From assembly GCA_016215765.1 (NCBI GenBank), contig JACRHY010000025.1, positions 1-6,135 on the forward strand: a DNA stretch of 6,135 nt, in the 5' to 3' direction. The translations under genes and the position numbers were made by a program. How positions within the stretch are numbered: the first letter of the stretch is position 1; each line of letters begins with the position of its first letter. The notes under the pieces were generated by a model. The model worked only from the letters and a program-made list of their open reading frames with translations. It was not told where the DNA came from and did no database searches. Origin of the DNA: Parcubacteria group bacterium (GTDB taxonomy: Bacteria > Patescibacteriota > Minisyncoccia > UBA6257 > JACRHY01). Below, piece by piece: positions 5,147 to 6,135 of the stretch.

Positions 5147-6135
5147 GTGAAAATCTGCCTGATTTTTCCCCGCTCTACTTTTCTGGAAGATCCGATGGTT
5201 TTTCCGCCGCTGGGGTTGTGGTACTTGTGGCCGGTGCTGGAAAAGGCCGGACACGACGTTGATTTCATTGATATGTCCCAGCGCGATCTTCAGGCGGCAG
5301 ACTTGCCCGCGGACTTTGACGTTTATCTGGTCTCCGGCACTTCGCCGCAGGGAATGGAAATCAGAAAGATCGGACGCGAACTGGCCGCGCGCGGCGTACC
5401 GGCGGTTTTGGGCGGTCCGCACGTCACCAATTATCCGCGCAACAGCCGCCGGTATTTTCCGGTGGTCGTCAGGCGCGAAGGCGAAGAGGCCATTTTAAAA
5501 GCCGTTGACATTGCGGTGAACAGGCGTTCATTGCTTATGTCCGGCGACGACTTGAAAATGCTTTCTCTCGACAATCCGGCGGCTTTGGAAAAACTCAATG
5601 CCGGAATCGTGGAATTTCCGCTGATCGCCGATTTGGGAAAAATAGACGTTCCCGATCGGTCGCGAGCTTCCGACTACCGCTATTTCTTGGAAGATGAGCG
5701 CGGGATCAAGCGCCGCGCAACGACGATGTTCACTTCGCGGGGCTGTCCCAAGAGGTGCGATTTCTGCGATTCGCCCAACCTTTGGTCGCGGCGGGTGCGC
5801 TACGCGCCGATTGAAAAAATCGCGGAAGAATATCGCCAGATAAAGAACCTCGGCTTTGAGGCTATTCAGTATTACGACGACATTCTGCCGATTAATCCGT
5901 CGCGTATGAAAGAAATGTGCCTGCTGATGAAAGAGGAAGGATTTGTCTGGCGGTGCTTCGGCCGGACGGATATTATTTTTCGTCACGGCGGCCGCGATTA
6001 TCTGCAGTTTATGCGCGATCACGGCTTGCGGGAAATGCTGATTGGCGTTGAGTCGGGATCGCAAAAAATCCTTGACGGCGTTCATAAAGGAACGACCGTT
6101 GAGCAGAACGCCGCCGTTTTCCGGTGGTGCGACGA
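5147..6135 (+). CDS. B12-binding-domain radical SAM protein (partial, 3' end outside window)
   Basis: The frame is open from GTG 5147 to the window edge (329 residues plus two bases). Residues 1 to about 125 form a Rossmann-like B12-binding domain: MKICLIFPRS, the FPPLGLWYL signature (19-27), EKAGHDVDFIDMS, VYLVSGTSPQ, VLGGPHVTNYP and REGEEAILKAV. No DxHxxG cobalamin-ligand motif is present, as in many members of this group. A linker leads to the radical SAM domain with FTSRGCPKRCDFC (C200, C204, C207 for the [4Fe-4S] cluster), YYDDILPINPSRM (242-254, with D244 and D245) and the IGVESGSQKIL element (299-309) that helps bind SAM. Such enzymes catalyse radical methylations, ring rearrangements or other C-C chemistry on lipids, sugars or cofactors. 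The exact reaction is not readable. It begins 86 bp after hicA and is probably a separate transcription unit. Confidence 0.92.
   Translation, partial: MKICLIFPRSTFLEDPMVFPPLGLWYLWPVLEKAGHDVDFIDMSQRDLQAADLPADFDVYLVSGTSPQGMEIRKIGRELAARGVPAVLGGPHVTNYPRNSRRYFPVVVRREGEEAILKAVDIAVNRRSLLMSGDDLKMLSLDNPAALEKLNAGIVEFPLIADLGKIDVPDRSRASDYRYFLEDERGIKRRATTMFTSRGCPKRCDFCDSPNLWSRRVRYAPIEKIAEEYRQIKNLGFEAIQYYDDILPINPSRMKEMCLLMKEEGFVWRCFGRTDIIFRHGGRDYLQFMRDHGLREMLIGVESGSQKILDGVHKGTTVEQNAAVFRWCD

Noticed and set aside
5528..6085. Long minus-strand open frame of 185 codons
   Set aside because: It lies entirely antisense to the radical SAM gene, whose cysteine motif and other signatures are unambiguous. Its translation shows no recognisable domain; it is a by-product of codon bias.
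1..6135. Alternative genetic code with TGA read as glycine
   Set aside because: TGA ends frames at 103, 1095 and 3855 exactly at overlaps with the next starts, and readthrough would destroy this layout.

Overview
The window reads as part of a compact bacterial genome of the Candidate Phyla Radiation / Patescibacteria type, most likely Parcubacteria-like. This is inferred from style and was not tested by any search: all genes lie on the + strand, junctions are overlapping or nearly gapless, most starts lack a clear Shine-Dalgarno site, proteins are short, AT-rich lysine codons mix with GC-rich stretches, and a short AATTCC-type heptamer array sits inside a gene. TGA closes several frames exactly where the next gene begins, so the standard bacterial code fits and the TGA=Gly code of Gracilibacteria/Absconditabacteria does not.

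Region 1 (1-4544) is a surface-glycan or glycolipid assembly operon: the C-terminal end of a probable glycosyltransferase, two GT-B family 4 glycosyltransferases, a class I SAM methyltransferase, a UPF0104/lysylphosphatidylglycerol-synthase-like integral membrane protein, and a DPM1-like family 2 glycosyltransferase. Four of the five junctions overlap (13, 4, 14 and 4 bp), so co-transcription and translational coupling are likely. A plausible division of labour is that the GT4 enzymes extend a lipid-linked glycan on the cytoplasmic face, the methyltransferase modifies a sugar or lipid, the GT2 loads a sugar onto a polyprenyl phosphate, and the membrane protein acts on or moves the lipid-linked product. 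The sugars and the product cannot be read from the sequence. A modest hairpin followed by five T residues overlaps the last stop codon and probably ends the operon.

Region 2 (4545-5060) is a small hicB-hicA toxin-antitoxin cassette in antitoxin-first order with its own candidate promoter. Region 3 (5061-5146) is a spacer with a near-perfect GC-rich palindrome, then an unusually strong Shine-Dalgarno site. Region 4 (5147 to the window end) is a B12-binding-type radical SAM protein, cut off by the window edge.

I see no strong evidence for a wholly new system. The points most worth a second look are the in-frame heptamer array in the second GT4 gene, the palindrome at 5071-5094, the coupling of the UPF0104 protein with the GT2, the reversed hic order with a GTG toxin start, and the weakened EX7E motif in the first GT4.
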